Assembly (NCBI GenBank): GCA_964649825.1
Contig: CAZYQW010000040.1
Coordinates: 1-32,334 of the forward strand
Direction: 5' to 3'
From: CAZYQW01 sp964649825
GTDB taxonomy: Bacteria; Planctomycetota; B15-G4; JADJEK01
DNA: 32,334 nucleotides
The translations under genes and the position numbers were made by a program. Of the stretch, positions 1 to 8,926 are shown piece after piece (the first letter of the stretch is position 1; the number at the start of each line of letters is the position of its first letter). The notes beneath the pieces are model-generated. The model was not told the origin of the DNA. It did not search any database and worked only from the letters and a program-made list of their open reading frames with translations.

Positions 1-34
1 GCCGGCGCCCGGCGCGGTAGAGCCCTTGACGGAC

Positions 35-51
35 TCCTGGGCAACCCAGGA
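35..51. repeat. Small hairpin downstream of the selenoprotein gene
   Basis: TCCTGGG and CCCAGGA form a perfect 7-bp inverted repeat with loop CAA. It is nested inside a second 8-bp inverted repeat (AGAGCCCT at 19-26 and AGGGCTCT at 89-96). It lies 3' of the thioredoxin stop codon. There is no U-tract on the minus strand, so it is not a classical intrinsic terminator. It may mark a transcript end or be chance. An ACGGGC-like hexamer repeat occupies 52-77. I see no gene in 1-167. Confidence 0.3.
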
Positions 52-167
52 ACGGGCACGGGCACGGGCTCGGGCACTACGCGGGTTCAGGGCTCTTTGG
101 GCGACGGAATGGCCTCAGGCAGAGCGTTTCACATGAGCGCCAGACGGTAATGCGACTCCGTGTCAGG

Positions 168-1271
168 CTACTGCTCGATCTCGCCGAGCAGCCGATCCAC
201 GGCGCGGTCGAGCGCCGTGCCTGTCAGGTCCTTGTGCCGGATCACGCCAGCGGCGTCGATCACGTAGATCGTGGGCCAGTACGTGACGCCCCAGGCCGTG
301 GCGATGGGGCCATGCGTGCCGGGGCCGTCGAACCACGAGCGCCAGGTGAGCTTGTTCTTGCTCACGGCGTTCCTCACGACGTCGAGGCTCGAGTCGGAGT
401 TGACCCCGAGCAGCGCGAAAGGCTTTTCTCGCAAGCGTTCCACGAGCGACCGCTCGTGCGGGTACATGGCCCGGCAGGGGCCTCACCAGTCTCCCCAGAA
501 GTCGAGCACCACCACCTGGCCGCGGTAGTCGCTCAGCTTGAACACGACCCCGTCGAGGTCCACTCCCTCGATGTCCGGGGCTTCGCACCCGATCGCCAAC
601 TGCTCGATCTCGAAGATGTCGCCCGATGCGGAGTCGCCGAGCGTGCCGCGGCGCGACTCGACGTCGCCGAACGACTGGACGACCTCCACGAAGAGGGCCT
701 TCGCGTTCTTGCGCATCGCGGCCGCCTCGTCGTCTTGCGCGCGGTCGGCCCGCGAGGCGATGACGTGCGCGAGCGTGTAGCACGCGTTGCCCTTCACGCC
801 ACGGTGCGGGGTCTCGGCGTAGACCTTGCGCAGGAACTCCTCGGCCTCCGCCGACGACTCGTAGCGCAGCGAGGCGCAGACGTCGGCCAGCTCCTCGTCC
901 TGGATGAAGTCGGTCGCAAGCGTCTCGAGCGCGTTCCGCCGGTTCGCGTCCATGCCCTTCGAGTTATGCACCAACCAGACCAGGCTCTCCCGAGCCGCGG
1001 CCTGTCCCGGATACTGCTTCACGATCTCGAGGAAGCGCGAGGTGTACGACTTGGCCTGCGGGTAGTCGGTCTGGAACAGGTTCTGCTTCTCCTCCTCCGA
1101 CTCCGCCGCCTGGTACTTCTCGAAGAACGCGTTCCGAGCCGCGTCGTACTCGTTCTTCAACGCCTCGACGGCGGCGAGACCGGGGTCCTTCTCCTCGATG
1201 ACGGGTCCCTCTCTCGCGACGGCGATCTGTGCCATCGCCGCGAGGAGGAGCGGCACCACGATGGTTCTCAT
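168..1271 (-). CDS. Secreted TlpA-like thioredoxin, probable selenoprotein (Sec263, UGPC active site)
   Basis: This is a thiol-disulfide oxidoreductase of the TlpA/thioredoxin family, probably exported and acting in the cell envelope. The start at 1271 has AGGAG 8 nt upstream. Residues 1-19 form a signal peptide ending AVA. Residues 20-210 are a mostly helical domain, and a thioredoxin domain starts near 220. The frame reads VVLDFWGDW, then TGA at 485-483, then GPCRAMYPHERSL and a further 99 codons to TAG at 168-170. If TGA is read as selenocysteine the product is 367 aa with W-U-G-P-C in place of the usual W-C-G-P-C, and a cis-proline loop (GVTYWPT) downstream. A hairpin at 441-458 fits a bacterial SECIS element. 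Gene callers would split this into a 262-aa truncated protein and a 99-aa fragment. The alternatives are a sequencing error or a nonsense mutation. The hairpin and the intact downstream frame favour Sec. Confidence 0.85.
441..458 (-). promoter_or_regulatory. Candidate bacterial SECIS hairpin for Sec263
   Basis: On the minus strand CACGAGC and GCUCGUG form a perfect 7-bp stem with the tetraloop GGUC. The loop begins 31 nt after the in-frame UGA (485-483). Known bacterial SECIS elements lie in the coding region just after the UGA, with a short apical loop that has a G in its first two positions. The E. coli fdhF element also presents GGUC in its apical loop, which SelB recognises. A second small stem (GGCCC/GGGCC, plus-strand 468-482) sits directly after the UGA. 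The assignment is by eye and no folding was run. Confidence 0.7.
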
Positions 1272-1365
1272 GCGGAAAGCTCCTGATTCAGCGGGATGAT
1301 CGGATCATCGTCACGCTCGGGACGGAGAACGTCAACCGCCGAGCCGCGCCGGAGCCGCCCTTCCG

Positions 1366-1932
1366 TCAGTCCCCGCCCCGCTTGAGCTCGCGCTGCAGCC
1401 ACGCGCGGCCGAACGCGGCGTCCTTCTTCACCATCCGCGCGGAGACCCCGACCGCCTCGGCGATCTCGTCGATGGTCGCGCCGCCGAAGTACAGCATCTC
1501 GAGAACGAGGGCCTTGCGTGGCGCCTCGCCGGCGAGCCGCTCGAGCGCGTGATCGATCTCGATCAGGTCGTCGTCCGAATCGAGCGCGAACGCGTCGACG
1601 TCGACCGACACGCGCGCCCCCTTGGGCGGCCGCTTCAGGGCCTGTCGGCGCCGGGCGTGATCGATCAGCACGCGACGCATCGCAGACGACGCGGCTTTCA
1701 CGAACTCGACGCGGGACGTGAACCGCGCCGGCGTCTCCGCGAAGAGGCGCATCCACGCCTCGTGGACGAGCGCCGTCGGCTGCAGGGTGTGGTCGGCCCG
1801 TTCGCGGTCGAGGCGGCGGCCCGCGATGCGACGGAGTTCCTCGTAGACGAGCTCGAGCATGCGCGCCGCAGCATCCTCGCGGCCCTCCTGAAGGTCGCTC
1901 AACACGCGCTTCACGTCCGCCTTCGTGCCCAT
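1366..1932 (-). CDS. ECF-family RNA polymerase sigma factor (planctomycete type)
   Basis: This 188-aa sigma-70 family protein would direct RNA polymerase to a specific promoter set. The N-terminal half holds region 2 (LVYEELRRIAGRRL, then TALVHEAWMRLF). The C-terminal half holds region 4 with a helix-turn-helix (GATIDEIAEAVGVSARMVKKD). The HALERLAGEAPRKALVLEMLYFGG stretch is typical of the ECF subfamily often linked to Ser/Thr kinases in Planctomycetota. The start at 1932 has AGGAG 7 nt upstream. It lies 193 nt after the kinase gene and 94 nt before the selenoprotein gene on the same strand, so the three may be co-transcribed. No anti-sigma gene adjoins it, so control by the neighbouring kinase is plausible but inferred. 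Confidence 0.9.
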   Translation of the reverse strand: MGTKADVKRVLSDLQEGREDAAARMLELVYEELRRIAGRRLDRERADHTLQPTALVHEAWMRLFAETPARFTSRVEFVKAASSAMRRVLIDHARRRQALKRPPKGARVSVDVDAFALDSDDDLIEIDHALERLAGEAPRKALVLEMLYFGGATIDEIAEAVGVSARMVKKDAAFGRAWLQRELKRGGD

Positions 1933-2125
1933 TCAGCCACTCCTCGGTTTCTCGGCTCCCCGGCGCGTGCGCACTCACGTCAAGGGAGCGACAGCATAGC
2001 TGACGGAGAGCGATCGCGAGCCGGCGGCGGGCGGGCTCCCGCGGGTCGAGGCCCGCGTCGAACGGACTCCTCGGCGGTCCAAACGTCATTGGCCGGCCGG
2101 TGGCCGGAGCAAGAGGCACGGACGT

Positions 2126-5002
2126 TCAGTCTTTCTGCGGGGAGCGCGCGAGGATTTTCGCCGCTTCCGCGTCGAGCGCCTTCGCTCCGGCCTCGTCTCC
2201 CACGCCGCGGCGGCATTCGGCGAGCAACGCGAGGGTGCGTCCGACCGGCTCGCCGCTGGGGCCGGCCACGACGGGGATCGCCGCGAGCAGGCGCCGCAGG
2301 AGCGACTCGGCCTCCTCGAAGCCCTTCTGCCTCATGAGGTGCTGGACGAGTTGGAGGCGCACTCCGATCGTGTCGGCGTGCTCGTCGCCGTGCTGCTCGG
2401 CCAATCGATCGGCGGCGGTCCGAAGCTGATCGAGAGCCTCCTCGTCCCGCCCCAGCCTCGACAGCGTCGCCGCCAGCCGGGTGCGGCATGCTCCCGTGCG
2501 GCTGGCGTCCGGAGGATCCTGGCCCTCGAGGAACTCGAGCGCTCGTTGAAGCAGCGCGCACGCGTCGTCGAGGCGGTTCGCGGCAGCGTCGAACTCGGCG
2601 ACCTGGAACCAGAACGTCACGAGCCCGTTGGGATCGATCGACGCGAGCATCTCCTCGGCCTCCTCGCGGAGCATCTTTGCGCCTTCGGGGTCGCCCAGTC
2701 CGTGCCGGCAACGCGCCAGATGCCACATCGCCCGGCCGGCCTCGATGCCGGCCGGCGCGATGCTCGTCCGGATCGTCTCGAGTACGACGCGTCCGGTTCG
2801 TTCCGCCTCCTCGAACCGTTGCATGTTCGCGAGGTGCACGAACAGTTGATAGCGGGCATCGATCGTCGGCCGGACGCCGTTGCCGAGGGCCGCTTCGAAC
2901 CGGTCGCCGGCCTTCACGAAGTGACCGAGCGCCTCTTCCTCGCGGCCCATGCTCGCGAGCAGCCGCGCCACGTTGGCGTGCGCCACCGCGATCGATCGAT
3001 GGTCGTCCGGCGACAGTTCCTCGAGAAGGTCCATCGAGCGTCCATACGCGGCCAGGGCCGCCTCGGACTCGCCCGCGAACCGGTGGACCAGGCCGATCTG
3101 GTTCCAGGCCGCGCAAAGATCGAGCGAAGGACCCTCGCCTTCGATCGCCGCGCGGGCCCGTTCAGCGTGCCGGAGCGCTTCGCCGAGGTTCCCCTGCTTC
3201 ATGCGGAACTGCGACATGACGTACGACGTCCCGAACGGTTGAGCGTCGATCTCCGCGCGAGACGAGAGGTCCTCGAGGATCGGCTCCGCCTCCTTCCATC
3301 GATTGGCCGCGATGAGCACCGTGGCGAGATCGAGGAGCATCGCCTCCCGCGCCGGATCGTCCGGCGGCGTCCCCTCCAGCGCGGAGCGGTAGAGCCTCTC
3401 CTTCTCCGCCGGATCCTCCGTCGTCTGGCCGAGGAGGTGGAGCATGCGTGGGATGTCGTCAGCGGGCCAGTTCGGAGTCCGTCGCGCGATCTCGAGCGCC
3501 TGCTCGATCATGTGTCGCGCCTCGGTCCGGCGGCCGCGCGCCTCGAACAGCGCCGCGAACTGCCAGAAGAGCATTCCCTGGACGTCGGTTTGGCCGGCGA
3601 GGTCGTCGCGGATCCGGTCGCCGAGTCCGGTCAAGAGCTCGCTGACCCGTTGTTCCTCGAGGTTCGTGCGCCGTGGATCCTTCGACCGGAACAGGTTGAG
3701 CACGAACGAGAGCGTGCGGTATCGAGTGTCGGACTCCAGCTCGGCGCGGGCGGCGGCCTCGAACGCGTCCCGGGCCGAACGCTCGGCCCGCATCGCGGAG
3801 CGGTCCGCGTCGAGCGCGAACCGCACGCTGACCGCGGTGGCGAACGCGAGCACGACGATCACGACCGCCACCGCGGCGGAGAGCGCCCGGTGACGGCGGA
3901 CGAACAACAGCGCCGACTCGAGCGATCTGGGGCGGCGCGCGAGCACCGGCTGGAGACCGAGGTGTCGCTCGAGGTCCGCCGAGAGATCGGCCACGGACGA
4001 GTAGCGGCGATCCGCGTCCGGCTCGAGAGCCATCAAGACGACGGCTTCGAGGTCCTTCGCCAGGGCCGGGACGAGGGAGCGGGGTCGAGTCGGCCGCGCT
4101 TCGGACACGAGCCGCACCGCCCGCGAGAGGGGGACGTTCTCCAGGGTGATCGGGCGCCGCCCGCAGAGCAGCTCGTACAGCACGACGCCGAGCGCGAAGA
4201 CGTCGGTGCGCACGTCGATCTCGACGCCGTCGAGCTGTTCCGGGCTCATGTACTCGAGCGTCCCGACCAACTGGCCGGCGGCGGTGAGGCGGGTGTGCTC
4301 GGGGTCGTCGTCGGCGAGTCGGGCGACGCCGAAGTCGATCACCTTCAGTCGTCCGTCGCGGTCGACGAGGAGATTGGCGGGCTTGAGGTCGCGATGGATG
4401 ACGCCGCGCAGGTGCCCGTAGTGGACGGCGTCGCAGGCCGATCGGAACAGGGTGACTCGCGCGGCCGTCGAGAGCCCTTCCTGCGAGGCATGGTCGGTGA
4501 TCGTGCGGGCGTTCTCGACCAGCTCCATCGCGAGGTACGGCACGCGCAAGCTTCCCTCGACGTGGACGCCCGACTCGTGGACCGCCGCGATTCCGGGGTG
4601 GCGCAGCCGGCCCAGGATCTCCGCCTCCTCGCGGAAACGACGTTCCGCGTCGGGGTGGAGGACGCCGCGCACGAGCTTGAGCGCGACCCGTCGTCGCGGT
4701 GCGTCCTGCTCGGCCTCGAACACCGTCCCCATCCCTCCCGAGCCGATGCGGCGCAGCACGCGGTAGTGGCCGATCCGTTCCGGCAGCGGCGGGGGCGGCG
4801 CGACGGCGTCGACGGCCCCGCGCTCGACGGCTTCCTCGACCCGCCGGCTCGGCGAGTCGTGCTCGGCGAGCAACGCGAGGACCTCGGCCCGCGTCGGGCC
4901 GTCGTCGCACGTCCGGCGGAGGTACTCCTCGCGCTCGTCCGGAGTCAGGTCCGACGCGGCATGGAACAGCTCCTCGATGCGTTCGATCCGGGACTCGCTC
5001 AT
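2126..5002 (-). CDS. Membrane-anchored Ser/Thr protein kinase with C-terminal TPR region
   Basis: This 958-aa PknB-like kinase has an N-terminal segment of about 75 aa, then a complete kinase domain (about 79-350). The domain has the glycine loop IGSGGMG (86-92), the ATP-binding lysine in VALK (109), the catalytic HRDLKPAN (203-210), DFG (223-225) and SPE (253-255). All catalytic residues are present, so it should be active. One transmembrane helix lies at about 374-396 (AVAVVIVVLAFATAV). The remaining 560 residues are helical TPR-like repeats, probably outside the cytoplasm and used for sensing or protein binding. It lies 100 nt downstream of one ECF sigma gene and upstream of another. The start at 5002 has no Shine-Dalgarno sequence, but TACCAT ends 6 nt before it, which suggests a leaderless transcript. 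Confidence 0.93.
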   Translation of the reverse strand: MSESRIERIEELFHAASDLTPDEREEYLRRTCDDGPTRAEVLALLAEHDSPSRRVEEAVERGAVDAVAPPPPLPERIGHYRVLRRIGSGGMGTVFEAEQDAPRRRVALKLVRGVLHPDAERRFREEAEILGRLRHPGIAAVHESGVHVEGSLRVPYLAMELVENARTITDHASQEGLSTAARVTLFRSACDAVHYGHLRGVIHRDLKPANLLVDRDGRLKVIDFGVARLADDDPEHTRLTAAGQLVGTLEYMSPEQLDGVEIDVRTDVFALGVVLYELLCGRRPITLENVPLSRAVRLVSEARPTRPRSLVPALAKDLEAVVLMALEPDADRRYSSVADLSADLERHLGLQPVLARRPRSLESALLFVRRHRALSAAVAVVIVVLAFATAVSVRFALDADRSAMRAERSARDAFEAAARAELESDTRYRTLSFVLNLFRSKDPRRTNLEEQRVSELLTGLGDRIRDDLAGQTDVQGMLFWQFAALFEARGRRTEARHMIEQALEIARRTPNWPADDIPRMLHLLGQTTEDPAEKERLYRSALEGTPPDDPAREAMLLDLATVLIAANRWKEAEPILEDLSSRAEIDAQPFGTSYVMSQFRMKQGNLGEALRHAERARAAIEGEGPSLDLCAAWNQIGLVHRFAGESEAALAAYGRSMDLLEELSPDDHRSIAVAHANVARLLASMGREEEALGHFVKAGDRFEAALGNGVRPTIDARYQLFVHLANMQRFEEAERTGRVVLETIRTSIAPAGIEAGRAMWHLARCRHGLGDPEGAKMLREEAEEMLASIDPNGLVTFWFQVAEFDAAANRLDDACALLQRALEFLEGQDPPDASRTGACRTRLAATLSRLGRDEEALDQLRTAADRLAEQHGDEHADTIGVRLQLVQHLMRQKGFEEAESLLRRLLAAIPVVAGPSGEPVGRTLALLAECRRGVGDEAGAKALDAEAAKILARSPQKD

Positions 5003-5008
5003 CCGCGC

Positions 5009-5014
5009 ATGGTA
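5009..5014 (-). promoter_or_regulatory. Possible -10 element (TACCAT) for the kinase gene
   Basis: TACCAT lies 6 nt upstream of the ATG at 5002, and no Shine-Dalgarno sequence is visible. That spacing would put the transcription start at or beside the A of the start codon. No clear -35 box is seen. Confidence 0.3.
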
Positions 5015-5102
5015 GCGGACGGCCGGAACGAGGCGGCCCGTACGAAGGGGGGACGCGTTCCCGGTCGACGCCTCGACGCCCGCGGATCCGTCGTGCGCCG
5101 CC

Positions 5103-5768
5103 TCATCCGGCGTCTGGCGCGCCCGGCTCGCGGCGGCGCAGGATCTGGCTCAGGCGGCCGAGCCCGCGCGTGAGGCGCAGCCGCACCGCGGTCTCGGTCG
5201 TGCCGAGCCGGGCCGCGATCTCGGCGCGGGAGAGGCCGACGATGCGCGACAGGAGGACGACCTCGCGATACTCGTCCTTCAGCTCGATCAACGCGGCCTC
5301 GAGCCGCTCGAGCGCCTCGCGGCCGACGACGGCCTCGCTCGGCGACGCGGCGCGCGCATAGGCGCCGAGCAGCTCGGCCTCGGCGCGGGAGAGCCCGACG
5401 TCGACCGGCTCTTCCCGCGCCGCGTCGCGCTTCGCGGCGCGCCAGTGGTTGGCACGGTCCGCGATCTTGTGCGCGGCGGCTTGGAACAGCCAGCCCTTGA
5501 ACGCACCCTCCCCGCGGTATTCGAAGCGCTCGGTGGCAAGGACCTCGCGGCAGACCGACTGCACGATGTCGCTCTCCGACTCCTTCGCGCGAACGGCCGG
5601 TCCGCATCGAGCGCGGACGTACGCGCGGAGCTGGGGCAGGTGCATGCGCAGGAGCTCCTCGATCGCGTGGGCGTCGCCGGCGCTGGCGCGGCCGGCGAGG
5701 ATCCGCGACGGGTCGCCGGCGTGGCCGGGAGGAACCTCGCCGCCGGAGGGTCGCCGCGCTGGTGTCAT
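5103..5768 (-). CDS. ECF-family RNA polymerase sigma factor
   Basis: This 221-aa sigma-70 family protein has region 2 at about 35-105 (ESDIVQSVCREVLAT, then GEGAFKGWLFQAAAHKIAD) and region 4 at about 155-210 with a helix-turn-helix (LSRAEIAARLGTTETAVRLRLTR). A stretch of about 45 aa rich in Ala and Glu links the two. The start at 5768 gives a slightly long N-terminus without a visible Shine-Dalgarno sequence, so a downstream start is possible. It is followed after 100 nt by the kinase at 5002-2126 and is divergent from the kinase at 5933. ECF genes beside Ser/Thr kinases are common in Planctomycetota. The link between kinase and sigma activity here is inferred. Confidence 0.9.
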   Translation of the reverse strand: MTPARRPSGGEVPPGHAGDPSRILAGRASAGDAHAIEELLRMHLPQLRAYVRARCGPAVRAKESESDIVQSVCREVLATERFEYRGEGAFKGWLFQAAAHKIADRANHWRAAKRDAAREEPVDVGLSRAEAELLGAYARAASPSEAVVGREALERLEAALIELKDEYREVVLLSRIVGLSRAEIAARLGTTETAVRLRLTRGLGRLSQILRRREPGAPDAG

Positions 5769-5916
5769 CGGAGGACGTCCCGGTCTTGGCCCGCCGGGCC
5801 GGAGGTGCCCGGGTTGGGCGAGGCATCGCCGTTCCCGGCCAGGCGCGACGGCCGCCGCGCGGTCGAGATCCGCCGACCCCCACGAGTTCGAGGAAAGTGA
5901 ACCTCGCGCGGGCGAT

Positions 5917-5922
5917 TAGACT
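5917..5922 (+). promoter_or_regulatory. Possible -10 element (TAGACT) for the divergent kinase
   Basis: TAGACT lies 10 nt before the ATG at 5933. The same hexamer at the same spacing precedes the aminotransferase start at 20865. It implies a leader of only a few nucleotides. Confidence 0.3.
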
Positions 5923-5932
5923 TCGCATCCGC

Positions 5933-8668
5933 ATGTCGACGGACGACGACCCGCTCGAATCGTGGTTCGACGCCTGCTTCGCCCGCTACGAGGCGGAGGG
6001 CGCGGCGGGGGTCGAGGCGTTCTGTCGCGAGCATCCGGCGGACTCCGACGAGATCCGTGCGCGCTTCGCCGCGCTTCACGAGATGGGAATGCTCGAGGAG
6101 CGCTCCGCGACGACGGCGGACAAGCGCGTCCCGGAAAAGCTCGGCGAGTTCCTCCTCGGCCCGTGCCTCGGCGGCGGCGGCATGGGCGTCGTCTACCTCG
6201 CCGAGCAGGAGCGGCTGCAGCGGCGGGTCGCGATCAAGCTCATCCGTCCCGATCAGCTCCTCTTCCCGATGGCGCGCGAACGGTTCCAACGCGAGGTGGA
6301 GGCGGTGGCGAGGTTGCAGCACCCCGGGATTGTATCGGTCTACACGGTCGGGGAGGATCGCGGCGTCCCGTACTTCGTCATGGAGTGGGTCCGCGGCGCC
6401 AGCCTCGCGCAGGTCGTGCTCGCGCTGCGGGACCGCGGTCCGGCCGGGCTCACGGGCCGCGACCTGCGGGCCGTCGTCGACCGCTTCGCGGCGACCTCGG
6501 ACGGCCGCGGCGCGCGACGCGGCGCGTCGTCCGCGCGCGGCGACGGCGCGGCGGGCCTCTTCGACGGGACGTGGATCGGCGCGTGCCTCGTCATCGTCCG
6601 CCGGCTCGCGGGCGCGCTCCAGCACGCGCACGAGAACGGCGTGCTCCACCGCGACATCAAGCCGAGCAACGCGATGGTCACACCTGACGGTCGGGTGCTG
6701 CTCCTCGACTTCGGGCTGGCACGGGCCGACGGCAGCGCGACGTTGACCCGGAGCGGCACGCAGGTCGGGTCGCTCGCGTACATGTCGCCCGAGCAGACCC
6801 GCGGCGACGGCGTGGGTCCCGAGAGCGACGTCTACTCGCTCGCGGTCACGTTGTACGAGCTGCTGACGCTGCATGTTCCCTACGAGGGCGAGACGGCGGA
6901 GGAGATCCGTTCTCGAGTCCTGGCCGGCCGGCCGGCCGCGATGCGCGCGCACAACCCGGCCGTCACGCGCGACGTCGAGACGGTCTGCTTGACCGCGATG
7001 GACGTCGATCGCCACCGGCGCTATGCAAGCGCAGCCGCGTTTGCCGAGGATCTGACGAACCTGCTCGAGCGGCGGCCGATCCGGGCTCGGCGTCGCGGCC
7101 CGTGGTTGCGCGCGCGACGCTGGATGCAGCGCCACCCGGCCGTCACGGTCTGCGTCGCGGTGCTCGTGCTCGCGGGTGGGTCGCTCGTCTCGACCCAGCG
7201 GAGCGCGGAACGGGCGGTGGGCGAGGCCGAGCGGCGCGCCGACGCGGCGTTCGAGCGGGCGACGCGTTCGCTCGAGGACTCGACCGCCGGCATCGCGGGG
7301 CTCGCGGGCGTGGCGGGAAGCGAGGCGCTGCGCCGCGACCACCTGACGCGCGCCGTGGAAGCGTTCGAGGAGTTCCTGCGCGAGCGGCCGCACCGGCCGG
7401 AGCGGCGGATGCAGGTCGCGCTCGCGCGGCGACGACTCGCCGCGATCCATCGGGAGCTCGGCGATCATTCGGCGGCGCGCCTCGAGTACGTTCGCGCGAT
7501 CGATCTCGCGGAGGAGCTGCTGCGGGACGAGCCGTCGAGTCTGGACCGGATGCTGGGCGCGATCGATGCCTACCAGGGCCTGAGCAGCATCGCGATCGAT
7601 CCCTCCGAGCGGCGGTCCGTGCACGAGCGCGCCCTCGATCTCTGTCGCGCTGGAGCCTCGATCGATCCGGATCGGATCGAGCTCCGACACATGACCGCGG
7701 CGACGCTCCTCGACCTGGCGGCCGCGCGGCAGTCGGACGGCGCCGACGCGGAAGCGGAAACGCTGCTGCGCGAGGCGCTCGACCTCGAGACGACCCTGCT
7801 CGACGTGACGCCGGATGCGCCGGAGGTCCTCCGCGGAGTCCTGATCATCGGCCACAACCTGGCGAAGTCGATCCGGAAGGACGCCGCGCGCATCGACGAG
7901 GCGGTCGCGCTCGAACGCCGGGCGATCGACGCCGGCTCGCGCCTGATCGAGATCGTGCCCGGCAACGTCGAGTTCCAGGCGCTCCGGGCCGCGAGCCGCT
8001 CGTCGCTCGCGACGATGCTCGCGCTCGACGAGCGCGAGCTCGAGGCGGCGGCCGCCGCCGCGCGAGAAGCGGTGGATGAGCTGGCGCGGCTGGTCGAATC
8101 CTCGCCGCTCAACCACGCCTCCCGCAAGCTGCTCGGCGGCGCGCTCGGGGCGTACGCCGGCATCCTGGCGCGATCGCAGCCGCGCGAGGAGTTCGCGCCC
8201 GTGTTCGAGCGCGCCATCGCGGTCGACGAGGCGATCCTCGCCGAGCACGACGATCCAGCCGTCGTCCTCGACTTGGCGCATGTCCGGCTCAACCTCGGTA
8301 CGCACTTGCTCAAGCGGGGGCACCACCGCGACGCGCTCGATGCCTACGAGCGGGCGGCGCCGTCGATCGCGCGCGCGCTCGCCGCGGCTCCCGGCGGCGT
8401 GCGTGAGCGTCACCTCGAGTCCCTGCGATACCAGTACACGGCGCGCGCCTTCCTGGCCCTCGACGACCCGGCCGCGGCGGCGGAGGCGGCCGAGGCGCTT
8501 GCTGCCGCGTTCGACGACGAAGTGAACGCCGCCGCCGCCGCGACGATCTTCGAACAGTGCGTCGCCGCCCTCGACGGCTGGCCGGACGTCCCCTCCGAGC
8601 TGGAAGCCGCGGCCCACGCGTGGCGGGCACGGGCCGCGTCGCTCCGGCGGCGGGTGTCGGCGCCGTAG
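5933..8668 (+). CDS. Membrane-anchored Ser/Thr protein kinase with TPR-like C-terminus
   Basis: The product is 911 aa. The kinase domain (about 70-380) has the glycine loop GGGGMG (80-85), VAIK with Lys102, HRDIKPSN (239-246), DFG (259-261) and SPE (285-287). About 45 residues rich in Gly, Arg and Ala (170-215) are inserted before the catalytic loop. One membrane helix lies at about 401-419, followed by about 490 residues of helical repeats with TPR character. The ATG at 5933 is chosen because the upstream in-frame stretch is Arg/Pro-rich and unlike a protein, and because TAGACT lies just before it. A GTG at 5897 next to AGGAAA is an alternative. The gene diverges from the ECF gene at 5768 and may share regulation with that module. 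It converges on the FG-GAP gene. Confidence 0.93.
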   Translation: MSTDDDPLESWFDACFARYEAEGAAGVEAFCREHPADSDEIRARFAALHEMGMLEERSATTADKRVPEKLGEFLLGPCLGGGGMGVVYLAEQERLQRRVAIKLIRPDQLLFPMARERFQREVEAVARLQHPGIVSVYTVGEDRGVPYFVMEWVRGASLAQVVLALRDRGPAGLTGRDLRAVVDRFAATSDGRGARRGASSARGDGAAGLFDGTWIGACLVIVRRLAGALQHAHENGVLHRDIKPSNAMVTPDGRVLLLDFGLARADGSATLTRSGTQVGSLAYMSPEQTRGDGVGPESDVYSLAVTLYELLTLHVPYEGETAEEIRSRVLAGRPAAMRAHNPAVTRDVETVCLTAMDVDRHRRYASAAAFAEDLTNLLERRPIRARRRGPWLRARRWMQRHPAVTVCVAVLVLAGGSLVSTQRSAERAVGEAERRADAAFERATRSLEDSTAGIAGLAGVAGSEALRRDHLTRAVEAFEEFLRERPHRPERRMQVALARRRLAAIHRELGDHSAARLEYVRAIDLAEELLRDEPSSLDRMLGAIDAYQGLSSIAIDPSERRSVHERALDLCRAGASIDPDRIELRHMTAATLLDLAAARQSDGADAEAETLLREALDLETTLLDVTPDAPEVLRGVLIIGHNLAKSIRKDAARIDEAVALERRAIDAGSRLIEIVPGNVEFQALRAASRSSLATMLALDERELEAAAAAAREAVDELARLVESSPLNHASRKLLGGALGAYAGILARSQPREEFAPVFERAIAVDEAILAEHDDPAVVLDLAHVRLNLGTHLLKRGHHRDALDAYERAAPSIARALAAAPGGVRERHLESLRYQYTARAFLALDDPAAAAEAAEALAAAFDDEVNAAAAATIFEQCVAALDGWPDVPSELEAAAHAWRARAASLRRRVSAP

Positions 8669-8691
8669 CCGAGTCCTCGACCCGAACGATT

Positions 8692-8715
8692 CCCGCCCGT
8701 CCCGCGCCGGGCGGG
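8692..8715. terminator. GC-rich hairpin between convergent genes
   Basis: CCCGCCC (8692-8698) and GGGCGGG (8709-8715) form a 7-bp stem with a 10-nt loop, 24 nt after the kinase stop. No T-tract follows, so this is at most a GC-rich terminator or processing hairpin. The rest of 8669-8926 shows no gene. Confidence 0.3.
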
Positions 8716-8926
8716 TGCTCGTCGCCGATCTCTGCGTCCTTCGTCGTCGAGAACCCAACCGGGTCGATCTCCTCCTCGCCCCTCGATCTCGCGACGATGA
8801 CTCCGCCAGGGAAGCTCGCTCCAATCCTTGTCAACCGGTCTGTTGGTCCAAGTATGGGGTTGTGCCCCCGCGTCGCTCCGTTTGTCGCGGGACGGGCGTG
8901 AATCGTCCGGGCTCGAACGTGGTTTC

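Noticed and set aside
52..77. An ACGGGC hexamer repeat
   Set aside because: It is short, imperfect and too simple to call a functional repeat or a CRISPR-like element.
2339..5173. A 944-codon open frame on the plus strand
   Set aside because: It is antisense to the kinase at 5002-2126, which has all kinase motifs. The antisense product is Arg/Glu/Val-rich with no domain. Long shadow frames are expected at this GC content.
5765..8824. A 1019-codon minus-strand frame
   Set aside because: It is a shadow of the kinase at 5933-8668, with biased composition and no motif.
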